Source: Hymenobacter wooponensis (GTDB lineage: Bacteria; Bacteroidota; Bacteroidia; Cytophagales; Hymenobacteraceae). From it: a DNA stretch of 64,000 nucleotides. The number at the start of each line of letters is the position of its first letter. Position 1 is the stretch's first letter. Below the pieces are notes generated by a model that saw nothing but the letters and a program-made list of their open reading frames with translations, was not told the DNA's origin and made no database searches. Positions 44,789-54,512 of the stretch are shown here, in pieces. Location: assembly GCF_004745865.1 (NCBI RefSeq), contig NZ_SRKZ01000003.1, forward strand, positions 620,001 through 684,000, in the 5' to 3' direction. Made by a program: the position numbers and the translations under genes.

Positions 44789-47700
44789 TTACGGCTTCAC
44801 CAACCGAGTAACTGACGACTGGCTGCCGGCCGTTACCCGAAGCAGATACACGCCAGCGGGCAGGGAGCTTACCGCCATACGCTGCTGCTGCACGGCAGCG
44901 GCCTGCGGCACCGCCTGCGAAGTCAGTTTGCGGCCCTGCAGGTCGTAGAGGCTTAGCTCCAGCGCCTGCCCCTGCACGCCCGTCACTTCAATCTCCGCCT
45001 GGTTTCCGGTTAGGGGGTTGCCCAGCACCGCCACCTGAAGTTTGCCTCCCATAGACGCTGGCGCCGCAGTAGCTGCGCTGCTCAGCAGGGACGAGCGGGC
45101 CGCGGTAGCCGTGGGCTCCAGGCCGTACACCAGTTGGCCCTGGTAGTACACCGTGATGTGGTCATTCTCAGCCAGTGGGCCGGCGGGGCGGTACGAATAG
45201 TCGTTGGCCTCCTGGAAGCTCGACCAGTCGGCTTTCGTGATGCGGTATTGAATATCACCCGTGCCACTCAGGGGATACAGTAGATCAAGGGCGGGCTGGA
45301 AGCCTAGCTCCAGGTAGGCCTCTGCCCCTGTAGCCGTAGCCTGTCCAAACTGCCCGGTGATAGAAGCCGCGCCCAGCTTGGCGTAGTCTACAGTATGCTT
45401 AAGGCTGGCCGTGCCTTCGGGGCTGAACCAGTAGCGCACTTTCAGGTCCTCGTAGCGCAGGGGCTGGTTGCCGGTGTTGCGGAGGGTGAGCGTGGTGCTG
45501 ATGCTATTGGTGCTGGTATTCCGGTTGCGGTTGGCGGCCAGTACCTGCACTTTCGTTTCCGGAGCCACTTCTACGGGCTCAGTGCCCCATACAAGGCGGC
45601 CGTTGCGGTAAAGCGTTACGTGGTCGTTGAGCGCGTAGGCTGAGGCGGCGCGGTAAGAATAGTCGTCGGCTTCGTTGAGGTCGGCCCAATCCTGGTTCGC
45701 CACGCGCGACTGTATAACGCCCGACGTACCTCCCGCGGCCAGCGTGCCTGCCGTGGGTGCAAATGCATACTCCACGTAGCCGTAGGCCCCGTTGCGGGGC
45801 TGGGCCAGGCGTACGTACTGCGTCTTTATCTGGCTGCTGCCGAGTTGGGCATAGTCAATCCAGGTGTTGAGGCCGGCGTCGTTTTCAGCGGTGAGCCAGT
45901 AGCGGGCCGTCAGCTCAGTGTAGGCCACTGGCACCGGGCCTTCGTTAGCAATAGTCAGGTTGGGCTTGATGGTGTTGTTGGTGAGGCGGCCATTGTCGCC
46001 ATCCTGGGTGCGGGCTTTCACCAGCAGAGGCGCCACGGTCAAGGACTGGCCTACGGGCTCGGCGGCCAGGAAGCCTGCGTTGCCGGGCTGGGTGGCCGTA
46101 ATGGTTGCGGTACCGGCACCTACCATGCTTACTGTGTTACCGTTAATTACGGCCACTTTCTCATCAGAGCTTGTGTAGGTGATGGGCAAACCAGACGAGG
46201 CCGTGGCCGTCAGGGTAAAGTCGGCGTCGCCGAGCAGCTTGGCGGGCAGGGCCGCAAATGTGATAGTCTGCTTGGCCTTCATCAAGTCGGCAATTTCCGA
46301 CTTGCTTAGGGCGTAGTTGTACACACGCAGCTCATCGAGAGCACCTTTATAGGGCGCCGGGGCGTTAGCTGACGCCAGGAATTCCAACTCGCCAATGTTG
46401 CCCACAATCAGGTCACTGGCTTCGCCGATACTCAGGGCTTTGGTGGTCATTTCCTTCACCAGTGCACCGTTCAGGTACACCTGAATTTTCTTAGCAGCCA
46501 CGTCGCGCAGGGCCACTACGTGCACCCACTCGCCTGTGAAAAAGGGCGCGCCACCAATCTGCAACTCATCCTTGTTTTTGTCATCGTCGATGGCGAAGCG
46601 GAACTGCTTGTTCTTGAACTCGATGTTGAAACGCTTGCCGGTGGCGCCGGTGGTAGCATTGCGCGAGATGGAGCCCTTGCAGAGCAGGTAGGCGCTGGTG
46701 TTGTTATCCTGGGGCAGCTCGGCCGTGGTGGCCTTCATCCAAAACGACAAAGAGAAGGAGCTTTGATCGAGGTAGAGCTGATCCTGATCCGAGATGCTCA
46801 CCACGTAGCGGTTTACGTCGGCGCTTGCGAAGTTCAGGGCTCCGTTCACTTTACCCGCCACCCGAATGCTCTGGTTGTCGTCATCCAGACCCAGCACGCC
46901 GTGGTTGGCGTAGGTAGATTGATCCGTAATCTGGGTGCCATCGGCGGCGGTTTCATCAAAGCCCCAGTGGCCTACGAGCTGCGGCGTAATGCTGCCCGCC
47001 GTGCGGAATGACCACACCGGGCCGTCGGCAGTGCCTTTGGCATTGGTGGCATCCACACGCCAGTAGTAGGTCGTGTTTTCGGCTAGGTTCTTTACCTGCT
47101 GAGAAGGCGCAGCCACGTAGGCCACCTCCCCTAGCTTAGTGAGGTTTTCGGGCGAAGTGCCGAAGTACACCGTGTAGGAAGTAGTGTTGGTGCTGCCGGT
47201 CCACTTCAGGGTCAGGGCATTGGAAACCAGTTCAGCGTACTGAAAGCCATTGGCGGGCGAGGGCGTAGCAGCCACCACTGGTGCCGAGGGCAGGGCGGGC
47301 GTTTTCACCGAGGCCACCGAGCTGTATGTTGAGCTTTCCCCGTTCGTGACGGCCAGCAGCCGGTAGTAGTAGGTTTTGTTGGGCACCAAGCCTTGATCGA
47401 GGTAGGTGGTAGCGTTGGCGGCGGGCTGGGCAATGGCGGTGTAGGCCACTCCATCCTCGGAACGCTCCAGCACGAAGTTGCTTTCATTGGGCGAGTTGTC
47501 GGCCCAGGTGAGGGTAATCTCGCTGGTGGGTGCGGGCAGCTCCGTGGTTTTGGCCGTGAGCTGCACATTGGTCGGCGGCTTCACGAAGTCGGGTGCCGGC
47601 GTTTTCAGCAGGGAGTTCACATAGACCTCCACGTTAAGGTAAGCTGGCGCGGTGGTGCTGTAGGCCACGGCATCGGCGGCGTTGTTCTTGTTGAGGCCGT

Positions 47701-48991
47701 GGGCATCTTCCCAGGCATCGGGCATGCCATCTTTATCCGAATCCAGGGGCGCAGGGGCGTTGAACACGTCGCCTAGGCCACCATTGGCGAAGGGCAAATC
47801 CGACTCATTATACACGTAGAAGCCCTTGGTACCGCGCGACCGAACCTCGTCAATCATCAGCCCATCTACCTGGTCGCGGCGGGGGTAGATAACGCCGGCG
47901 CTGTCAATTACCTGCTGGTAGGCCTGGGCAGCGGTGAGTTTCGGGGCCGCAGCGGGGTAGGCAAACGGCTGGGCTTTGAAGGCCTCGCCCGTAATGCCGG
48001 GGTAGCCCACCGAATCAAAGGGCACCAGCGTACCATCCAGCACCCCGTTGCGGTTGTTATCGAAGTAGTTGCCAGCGCCGTGCACGTTAAACGTGCCGGT
48101 GCCGCGCGAGAAGGGCGTGGTTTTCTCGGGTGGCGTGAGGGGGCCGCCCACAAAATAATTATTGAGGATATTAACCTCCGACACGCCCGCCGAGCCGCCC
48201 ATGATGTAGGCGTCGCCCGACCAGCCGTAGTTCATCTGGTCGCCCAGGCGGTTGCCGTTGCCCCAGTCGTACACCACATTGTTCACAAACTCATTCACCC
48301 CCTTCACCTTGGGGTTGCGGGTCTTGTTGCTGATGTAGAGGTTGCCCAGCAGGCTCACCTTGCCCCCATCGGGCGTCTGAATCAGGCCGCCGGCCGAGTG
48401 GCTGACCTTGTGCAGGCCCTGCCCGATGATGGAGTTCTGCACCGTGATGTTGTCGGGCGCAGTCCCTTTACCGTCCCAGTTGATGGAAAACACCTCGTCC
48501 ATGCCCCAGGAAAACGACATGTGGTCGAGGATAATGTTGGAGCCATTGGCCAGGCCCGAGGCATCATTGCCCTGGTTGCCAGTGGCGCCCAGCCGCACCC
48601 GCAGGAAACGGCAAATGCTGTTGCTGGCCCCGGTAAACGTCACGCGCTTGTTGAATATCACGATGCCGTCGCCGGGAGCAGTCTGGCCCGCTACGGTTAC
48701 GTTGGGCACCACCTGCACGTTGGTTTGCAGGTTGATGATGCCACCCACGGCAAACACCACCACCCTACCCGGCTGGCTCACGGCGTCGCGGAAGGAGCCG
48801 GGGCCGCTGTCGCTGAGATTGGTAACGGTGTACACAGTGGGGTTGGCCACGCCCCGGGCGCCGGAAGCAAAGCGGCCGAAACCGCCCGCGCCGGGAAAAG
48901 CCAGCGTTTGGGCCTGGGCGGGCAGGGCCAGCGCGGCGGCTAGCAGGGTTGCCGCGCCCGTAAGCCTACTGACCAAAGTAGTCATGTGCAT
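44789..48991 (-). CDS. Multidomain pectate lyase with CBM3-like modules and T9SS tail
   Basis: A 1400-residue exported protein. A signal peptide (ending PAQAQ) is followed by a pectate-lyase beta helix (about 29-405: FPGAGGFGRFASGARG, VAGQTAPGDGI, ILDHMSFSWGMDE). A calcium-binding-type linker DSDKDGMPDAW lies near 417. Two fibronectin III domains (about 475-668), a LamG-like sandwich (about 670-900) and an Ig-like Big/MBG-type domain (about 905-1000) follow. Then come two tandem CBM3-like modules (about 1000-1137 and 1145-1297; NDHVTLYRNGRLVWG, NDHITVYYQGQLVYG) and a type IX secretion C-terminal domain (LYDLQGRKLTSQ, LPAGVYLLRVTAG). It should be secreted to the cell surface, bind cellulose and cleave pectate by beta-elimination. 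The lyase family is PL1-like by eye. Confidence 0.85.
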   Translation of the reverse strand: MHMTTLVSRLTGAATLLAAALALPAQAQTLAFPGAGGFGRFASGARGVANPTVYTVTNLSDSGPGSFRDAVSQPGRVVVFAVGGIINLQTNVQVVPNVTVAGQTAPGDGIVIFNKRVTFTGASNSICRFLRVRLGATGNQGNDASGLANGSNIILDHMSFSWGMDEVFSINWDGKGTAPDNITVQNSIIGQGLHKVSHSAGGLIQTPDGGKVSLLGNLYISNKTRNPKVKGVNEFVNNVVYDWGNGNRLGDQMNYGWSGDAYIMGGSAGVSEVNILNNYFVGGPLTPPEKTTPFSRGTGTFNVHGAGNYFDNNRNGVLDGTLVPFDSVGYPGITGEAFKAQPFAYPAAAPKLTAAQAYQQVIDSAGVIYPRRDQVDGLMIDEVRSRGTKGFYVYNESDLPFANGGLGDVFNAPAPLDSDKDGMPDAWEDAHGLNKNNAADAVAYSTTAPAYLNVEVYVNSLLKTPAPDFVKPPTNVQLTAKTTELPAPTSEITLTWADNSPNESNFVLERSEDGVAYTAIAQPAANATTYLDQGLVPNKTYYYRLLAVTNGESSTYSSVASVKTPALPSAPVVAATPSPANGFQYAELVSNALTLKWTGSTNTTSYTVYFGTSPENLTKLGEVAYVAAPSQQVKNLAENTTYYWRVDATNAKGTADGPVWSFRTAGSITPQLVGHWGFDETAADGTQITDQSTYANHGVLGLDDDNQSIRVAGKVNGALNFASADVNRYVVSISDQDQLYLDQSSFSLSFWMKATTAELPQDNNTSAYLLCKGSISRNATTGATGKRFNIEFKNKQFRFAIDDDKNKDELQIGGAPFFTGEWVHVVALRDVAAKKIQVYLNGALVKEMTTKALSIGEASDLIVGNIGELEFLASANAPAPYKGALDELRVYNYALSKSEIADLMKAKQTITFAALPAKLLGDADFTLTATASSGLPITYTSSDEKVAVINGNTVSMVGAGTATITATQPGNAGFLAAEPVGQSLTVAPLLVKARTQDGDNGRLTNNTIKPNLTIANEGPVPVAYTELTARYWLTAENDAGLNTWIDYAQLGSSQIKTQYVRLAQPRNGAYGYVEYAFAPTAGTLAAGGTSGVIQSRVANQDWADLNEADDYSYRAASAYALNDHVTLYRNGRLVWGTEPVEVAPETKVQVLAANRNRNTSTNSISTTLTLRNTGNQPLRYEDLKVRYWFSPEGTASLKHTVDYAKLGAASITGQFGQATATGAEAYLELGFQPALDLLYPLSGTGDIQYRITKADWSSFQEANDYSYRPAGPLAENDHITVYYQGQLVYGLEPTATAARSSLLSSAATAAPASMGGKLQVAVLGNPLTGNQAEIEVTGVQGQALELSLYDLQGRKLTSQAVPQAAAVQQQRMAVSSLPAGVYLLRVTAGSQSSVTRLVKP

Positions 48992-49127
48992 AGAAAGTGG
49001 GAGTTTGGTGGAAAGGAATGAATGGAAAGCGCGCGGAGATGCCGCCGGAGTCAGGAAATACCCGTCCCTTCACCCCGAAAAAACGGGGCTAGCGGCCAGT
49101 TAACTAGGTGTGCGGAGAAGCGAGAGG

Positions 49128-50465
49128 TCAGGTGCCTTTCGGCACGGAGCTGCGGGAGTGGGTAGTGCCGGGGCCGTTGCCCTCCCCTACCAGCTGCTGG
49201 AGGTATTCTTCCAGATTGGTGTAGCCGTCGTGGTCGGCATCGTGGTTGCGGTCGGCGGCATCGCGGGGGTTCAGGCCGTAGTGCTGTTCCCAGGCGTCGG
49301 GCATGCCGTCCTGGTCGGTGTCGGTGGGCGCTAGGCCCCCCTTCACTTCGCCGGTGCCGCGCATGGGCGCCTCGTTTTCGTCTTTGATGATCTGGCCTAG
49401 CGTGCCCAGGGAAGTCAGCTCTTGAAGCAGGCGCGTGTCTACGGCGTCGCGGTGCAAGGAGGCGCCGGCGTGCTGCACCACGTAGGTGTAGGCCTGTTGG
49501 GCGCTCAGGGCTTTGGTGGCCGGGTAAGCAAAGGGCTTGGGCTGCCAGCTTACCACGCCGTAGCTGGCCTGCAGAATGGGCGCGCCATCGAGCTTGCCGT
49601 TGCGGGTGCTGTCCTGGTAGTTGCCCTGGGCGTAGATGCTGAAGTTGGCGTTGCCGCGGGTGAAGGGCTTGCTGGCCTTGCCGGGCCCCTGAATGAAGTA
49701 GTTGCCCGTGACGTTAGCCTGGGACTTCCGCTCGGAGTCGCCCTGAATGTAGGCGCCGGCTTCCCAGTTATACACCACGTTGTTCACGAACTGATTCACG
49801 CCCTTCACCTTCACGTTGCGGGTGTGGTTGTCGATGTAGAGGCAGCGCAAAATGCTGGTCCCGCCGGTCGACTGAATCAGCCCGCCCGCGGAATGCGGGT
49901 GCAGGCCCTGCGCCACAATGGAGTTTTGCAGCGTAACGTTACGAGCGTCGTTGGTCACGGAGAAGTTCTCATCCTGCCCCCACGACACCGACACGTGGTC
50001 AAAAATCAGGTCGTGCCCCTCGGCAATAGTCACCGCATCTTTGCCCGTGCTGCCCCCGTGCCCCATCCGAAAGCGCAAGTAACGCACCACCGTATTGTGA
50101 GCGTTGGTGAAGGATACCGCATCGCCGTACACCACCACACCGTCGCCCGGCGCGGTCTGGCCCGCCAAGTGCAGGTTTTCGGCTACGTTGAGGGGACTTT
50201 TCAGGCGAATAACGCCGCCCACATCAAACACCACCGTTCGGCCCGGCTGGCTCACAGCTTCGCGCAGGGAACCGGCTCCGGCATCATCCAACGTGGTTAC
50301 ATGGTACACAGCACCGCCGCGCCCGCCGGTAGCAAACCGCCCGAAGCCTTCCGCCGTGGGAAAGGCCAGGGTTTGCGCCGCTGCGGGAGCCGCCACGAAT
50401 AGGCCTAGCGCGGCTATTAGGTTAGTAGCTGCGCCGCCCAACTGAGGCCAAGTAAAGATTTTCAT
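49128..50465 (-). CDS. Pectate lyase, single catalytic domain
   Basis: A 445-residue exported beta-helix lyase closely related to the catalytic domain of the 1400-residue neighbour: FPTAEGFGRFATGGRGG, LAGQTAPGDGVVV, LIFDHVSVSWGQDENFS and VKGVNQFVNNVVYNWE. After the signal peptide (ending AAAAQ) the lyase domain runs to about 370. DTDQDGMPDAWEQHYGLNP near 382 and a second acidic loop (DHDGYTNLEEYL) follow. There is no T9SS tail, so it probably remains periplasmic while the larger lyase acts outside. The two genes lie 136 nt apart and look like an old duplication. A candidate regulatory element lies about 150 nt upstream. Confidence 0.88.
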   Translation of the reverse strand: MKIFTWPQLGGAATNLIAALGLFVAAPAAAQTLAFPTAEGFGRFATGGRGGAVYHVTTLDDAGAGSLREAVSQPGRTVVFDVGGVIRLKSPLNVAENLHLAGQTAPGDGVVVYGDAVSFTNAHNTVVRYLRFRMGHGGSTGKDAVTIAEGHDLIFDHVSVSWGQDENFSVTNDARNVTLQNSIVAQGLHPHSAGGLIQSTGGTSILRCLYIDNHTRNVKVKGVNQFVNNVVYNWEAGAYIQGDSERKSQANVTGNYFIQGPGKASKPFTRGNANFSIYAQGNYQDSTRNGKLDGAPILQASYGVVSWQPKPFAYPATKALSAQQAYTYVVQHAGASLHRDAVDTRLLQELTSLGTLGQIIKDENEAPMRGTGEVKGGLAPTDTDQDGMPDAWEQHYGLNPRDAADRNHDADHDGYTNLEEYLQQLVGEGNGPGTTHSRSSVPKGT

Positions 50466-50521
50466 AGAGCATGGGTTGGTGGGAAGGGCGCGGTCGGGAG
50501 GGAATATCCTTTATAGGCACA

Positions 50522-50620
50522 GCGCAAAACTTGCGCCGCTACTGCACTAGAAACACCACTGATATAAATAGCTCGATAACTACCCAATACTACTTTCTTA
50601 CTATACTTCAACTCTCCTGC
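50522..50620 (-). promoter_or_regulatory. Control region of the small pectate lyase
   Basis: On the gene strand GCAGGAGAGT (50611-50620) matches the ACMGGWGRGT element in the same orientation as at other pectin and rhamnose promoters. Closer to the gene is a perfect inverted repeat, GCGCAA-AAC-TTGCGC (50522-50536), 57 nt before the start codon. The remainder of the 50466-50973 gap holds no gene I recognise. Confidence 0.45.
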
Positions 50621-50973
50621 ACTATCCTGAAATCCAAACAAATGGAACTGGCCTAGCCTTTGTGTTGACTCTACAGGCAATTCCTCGAGGGTCGCCCTGA
50701 TGCCCGGAGTGAACTCAAGGCCCTCCGTTCAACCAGCCAGAAGGCAGCAGAAGTTATTTGGGCCGCTCAGGGCGTAGCTAAGTGACCTAGGTACTGCGGG
50801 TGCCGCCTATACTGCTCACTTGGAGCAGCCTTATTCACATGTGCATTTGCGTAAATTGCAGCAGCTGATGGGAGTGCTACAGGTAGGTAACGAGCAGTGA
50901 CTCCCCATTAGTGGGTCACCGGAAACGTCCCGCTGCTCCAAGCCCGCTGCCTCTATTTCTTGTTGCTGTACCG

Positions 50974-53790
50974 ATGGATTCCGCTCCCAATTCGCCTGCT
51001 CCCGCTCCCCTACCCGATAGTCTTTTCCGCGACCTGCTAGCGGCCTCGCTCACGGGGGTGAATGTGCTGCGCCCGGTATATGACGCCAACGGGACGATTA
51101 TCGACTTTGCCCTTGAGTACCTCAACCCAGCTGGCCAACGCATGACTGGCCTAGCGGAGCGCCCGGGCGGTACGCTACTCACCCATTTCCCGCACGCTAT
51201 TGCTTCGGGCATCCTGGCCTACTACCTGCGCGTGTACTCCCACGGAGCCACCAACGTGTACGAAACCAATTACCAGGCCGATAGACTGGATAACTACTTC
51301 CGGCTCTCGGCCCGCCGTAGCGGGGAATGGCTGGTGGTGAGCTTTACGGATACCTCCGACCAGGACCGCAGCGCCGTTGAGCAGGCGCTGCGCGAAAGTC
51401 AGGCCCGTGAGAAAGCGCTGCGCGCTGAAACCGAGCTCCAACACGATACACTGCGCCGCTTTGTGGAGCAGGCCCCGGTGGCCGTGGCTATATATCGGGG
51501 GCCGCGCTACCGCGTGGAGTTAGCCAATACTACCACCCTGGCCATCTGGGGCCGCTCCCTCCCCGATGTCCTGGGTCGCCCGGTGTTCGAGGCTATGCCA
51601 GAAGCGGCAACTCCCGACGTAGTGGCCATATTCGATAAGGTGTACACCACCGGCATTGCGCACACGGCCCACGAACAGCGCACCATCATTGACCGCAACG
51701 GCCAGCCCGAAGAGGTGTACTGGAACTGCGTATTTCAGCCTGAGTTTGATTCCGACGGCCGTGTGAGCGGCATTCGGTCCGTTGGCACCGAAGTAACCGG
51801 GCAGGTACGGGCGCGCCAGCAGGTGCAGCAGTTCAACCAAGAGCTGGAGGCTCGCGTGGCGGAGCGCACGCGCCAGTTAGCCGAAACGCAGGCAGCCGCG
51901 CTGGCCGCGGCAGAGCGGCGGGCACAGGAGCGGGAAGAGCTCTACCAGGTGCTGGAGCAAACGCCTGCCGCCATTGCCATTACCCGCGGCCCCGACCACC
52001 GCTACGTCTACGTCAACCCAACCAGCCTGACGTTATTCGCTGGCCGCCAGCTGCTAGGCAATACGGTAGCTGAAGTACTGCCCGAAGCGGGGCCGGTGGG
52101 CTTGCTGGCGCTGCTAGATCAGGTATATGCAACCGGCGAAACGTTTTCCGGCACCGAGCATCCCCTGGGCTTCACCAGCCATGCTCCTGGCCCCGACCAG
52201 ATTCGCTACTTCAACTTTACCTATCAGGCCTACCGGGAGAATGGTACTATAGTGGGCATTTCCACGTTTGCCTATGACGTGACGGAGCAGGTGCGGGCCC
52301 GGCAGCGCGAACAGGAAAGCCAGCTGCAGATACGCGCCATCATGGAGGGAATCCCGTTTCCCATCAATGTATGCGTAGGCCCTGATTTAGATATTCAGAT
52401 GGCCAACCAGGCTATGCTAACGGCCTGGGGCAAGGGTCCTGACGTATTCGGGCGGCGCTTTGCCGATGTGCTGCCCGAACTGATGGAGCAGGGTATTACC
52501 GCGCAGCTTCACCAGGTAATGAACAGCGGAGAGCCGCTGCACCAGCGCAATCAGCAAATAGAAGTAGTTATTGAGGGCACACCACAAACTTTTTACTACA
52601 ACTACAGCCTCGTGCCCCTGCGCGACAGCCAAGGGCAGGTGTATGGCATCCTCAACACGGCCGCCGACGTGACCGATCTGGGCGTGGCTCACCAGCGCCT
52701 GGAGGCGCTGGCCGGCGAACTGCTGGAAAGCGAGGCCCGCTTCCGCACCATGGCCGACGCGGCCCCCAACCTGGTGTGGGCCGTGTACCCCGATTCCTCC
52801 ATTCGCTACATCAACCGCGCCTTCCTCGACTTTGTGGGGGTAGAAAATGAACAACAATATCTGGCAACGGGTTGGAGCGCCTACGTTCCGGCAGATGAAT
52901 TTGACCAAGCGCAGGCCACGTTAACCCAGGCCATTAAGCAGCTGCTGCCGTACGCTATGGAGCACCGTATGCGGCGCTACGATGGGGAGTACCGCTGGCT
53001 TCTAGCCCAGGGCGCGCCCAGCTACCTGCAGAACGGCGAGCTATATGGCTACGTGGGCTCAGCCATCGACATCACCGACCTCAAGCAGGCCAACGAGCAG
53101 CTGCGGCGCACCAACGCCGACCTCGACAACTTCATCTACACGGCTTCGCACGATCTGAAAGCGCCCATTGCCAACATTGAGGGGTTGCTTTATCTGCTGG
53201 GCGAAGAGCTGCCGCCCGCCGTGGCCGCCGACCAGGCCATTGCCCCCACCCTCGCGCGCATGGTGGAGTCGGTGGAGCGCTTCAAACGCACTATAAACCA
53301 CCTCACGGAGGTATCGAAGCTGCAGAAGGAATATGCGCCTTCCACGGTTGCGGTAGAGGTGGCCGCCGTGGTGGAGGATGTGCGCCGCGACCTGCAACCG
53401 CTGCTGCAGGAAACGGCCGCCCAACTGGTGGTAGCTGTGGAGGAAGTGCCGTGGGTGCAGTTCTCGGAGAAGAACCTGCGCTCAGTGATTTACAACCTGC
53501 TCAGCAATGCCCTTAAGTACCGCCACCCCGACCGCCCGGCCCAGGTGGCGCTCAGGGCCCGGGTACAACCCGGCTACACGGTGCTAGAAGTGCAGGATAA
53601 TGGCCTAGGCATTCATCCTGACCAGCAGCCGCGGCTGTTTACCATGTTCCAGCGTTTCCACACGCACGTAGAGGGCACCGGCATTGGCCTCTACATGGTA
53701 AAGCGCATGGTTGAAAATGCCGGTGGCTACCTGGAGGTAAACAGCCAGCCCGGTACGGGTACCACGGTGACCGTGTACCTGCCCTACTGA
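50974..53790 (+). CDS. Multi-PAS sensor histidine kinase
   Basis: A 938-residue soluble kinase with no clear transmembrane segment. About four PAS domains are read in order: near 10-130, 160-290, 325-460 and 475-590, with a fifth PAS/PAC unit at 595-710 (AAPNLVWAVYPDSSIRYINR). A coiled-coil segment (QQFNQELEARVAERTRQLAE) lies near 285. The dimerisation domain has ASHDLKAPIANIEG (His726), and the ATPase has YNLLSNALKYRHP, DNGLGI and GTGIGLYMVKRMVEN. The GTG 63 nt upstream is open too, but the ATG after a Pro-rich stretch is preferred. It overlaps the end of the convergent LytTR gene by 7 bp. No response regulator is directly attached; the signal is unknown. Confidence 0.87.
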   Translation: MDSAPNSPAPAPLPDSLFRDLLAASLTGVNVLRPVYDANGTIIDFALEYLNPAGQRMTGLAERPGGTLLTHFPHAIASGILAYYLRVYSHGATNVYETNYQADRLDNYFRLSARRSGEWLVVSFTDTSDQDRSAVEQALRESQAREKALRAETELQHDTLRRFVEQAPVAVAIYRGPRYRVELANTTTLAIWGRSLPDVLGRPVFEAMPEAATPDVVAIFDKVYTTGIAHTAHEQRTIIDRNGQPEEVYWNCVFQPEFDSDGRVSGIRSVGTEVTGQVRARQQVQQFNQELEARVAERTRQLAETQAAALAAAERRAQEREELYQVLEQTPAAIAITRGPDHRYVYVNPTSLTLFAGRQLLGNTVAEVLPEAGPVGLLALLDQVYATGETFSGTEHPLGFTSHAPGPDQIRYFNFTYQAYRENGTIVGISTFAYDVTEQVRARQREQESQLQIRAIMEGIPFPINVCVGPDLDIQMANQAMLTAWGKGPDVFGRRFADVLPELMEQGITAQLHQVMNSGEPLHQRNQQIEVVIEGTPQTFYYNYSLVPLRDSQGQVYGILNTAADVTDLGVAHQRLEALAGELLESEARFRTMADAAPNLVWAVYPDSSIRYINRAFLDFVGVENEQQYLATGWSAYVPADEFDQAQATLTQAIKQLLPYAMEHRMRRYDGEYRWLLAQGAPSYLQNGELYGYVGSAIDITDLKQANEQLRRTNADLDNFIYTASHDLKAPIANIEGLLYLLGEELPPAVAADQAIAPTLARMVESVERFKRTINHLTEVSKLQKEYAPSTVAVEVAAVVEDVRRDLQPLLQETAAQLVVAVEEVPWVQFSEKNLRSVIYNLLSNALKYRHPDRPAQVALRARVQPGYTVLEVQDNGLGIHPDQQPRLFTMFQRFHTHVEGTGIGLYMVKRMVENAGGYLEVNSQPGTGTTVTVYLPY

Positions 53791-54512
53791 AATCCCTTTA
53801 GCATTTTATAGAAAGCTTCGGCATAGGTATCACTGATGGGGATAAGCTGGTCGGCAATCTGAATGCGATTTTTCTCGATGTGGTCAATCTTGTCGATGGC
53901 GACTAGAAAAGACCGGTGCACGCGGGCAAACTCCTGGGCCGGCAGCAGCTCTTCCAGCTTGGCAAAGCTGAGCAGCGTTAGCAGCTTTTCCTGCGTGGTA
54001 TGAATTCGCAAGTAGTCTTTCATCCCCTCCACGAAGAGAATATCGCGGGTAGCTACTTTTTGGATGCGGTGGCCTACCTTGAGAAAAATATGCTCCTGCT
54101 CGGGCTTCGCCTCCACCCTTTCCTCCTTTTTTGAGGGGGCCGCCCGGGAGCCTTGTTCCTGGTAGAGACGCAGAACGGCCTTGTAAAACCGCTCAAACGT
54201 GAAGGGCTTTAGCAGATAGTCCCGCACCTCCAGCTCATACGCCTTCAGGGCATACTGGTCATAGGCGGTAGTGAGGATGATCATGGGCTTGGGGTTCAGC
54301 ATCGGAATGAAGCTGAGCCCATCCAAGTCCGGCATATTAATATCCAGAAACAGTAGGTCGGGTTGGTCTGCCTTCAAGTGAGCGGCGGCCTCCAAGGGGC
54401 TTTCGTAGGCCCCTTTCAGCTCCAAAAAAGGCACTTTTCGGATGTATTCTTCCAGAATCTCCTGGGCCAGATGCTCGTCCTCAATGATGTAGCAGGTGAG
54501 CTTCTCTTTCAT
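53784..54512 (-). CDS. LytTR-family response regulator
   Basis: A 242-residue response regulator. The receiver domain (1-120) has YIIEDEHLA with the acidic pocket, phospho-acceptor Asp57 in LLFLDINMPD, TTAYDQYALKAYE and DYLLKPF. The LytTR DNA-binding domain (about 140-240) has IFLKVGHRIQKVATRDILFVEG, YLRIHT and FARVHRSFLVAIDKID. It overlaps the kinase gene upstream by 32 nt, so the two are translated as a unit. Its targets may include the adjacent ABC exporter. The 3' ends of this gene and the PAS kinase overlap by 7 bp. Confidence 0.92.
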   Translation of the reverse strand: MKEKLTCYIIEDEHLAQEILEEYIRKVPFLELKGAYESPLEAAAHLKADQPDLLFLDINMPDLDGLSFIPMLNPKPMIILTTAYDQYALKAYELEVRDYLLKPFTFERFYKAVLRLYQEQGSRAAPSKKEERVEAKPEQEHIFLKVGHRIQKVATRDILFVEGMKDYLRIHTTQEKLLTLLSFAKLEELLPAQEFARVHRSFLVAIDKIDHIEKNRIQIADQLIPISDTYAEAFYKMLKGFQ

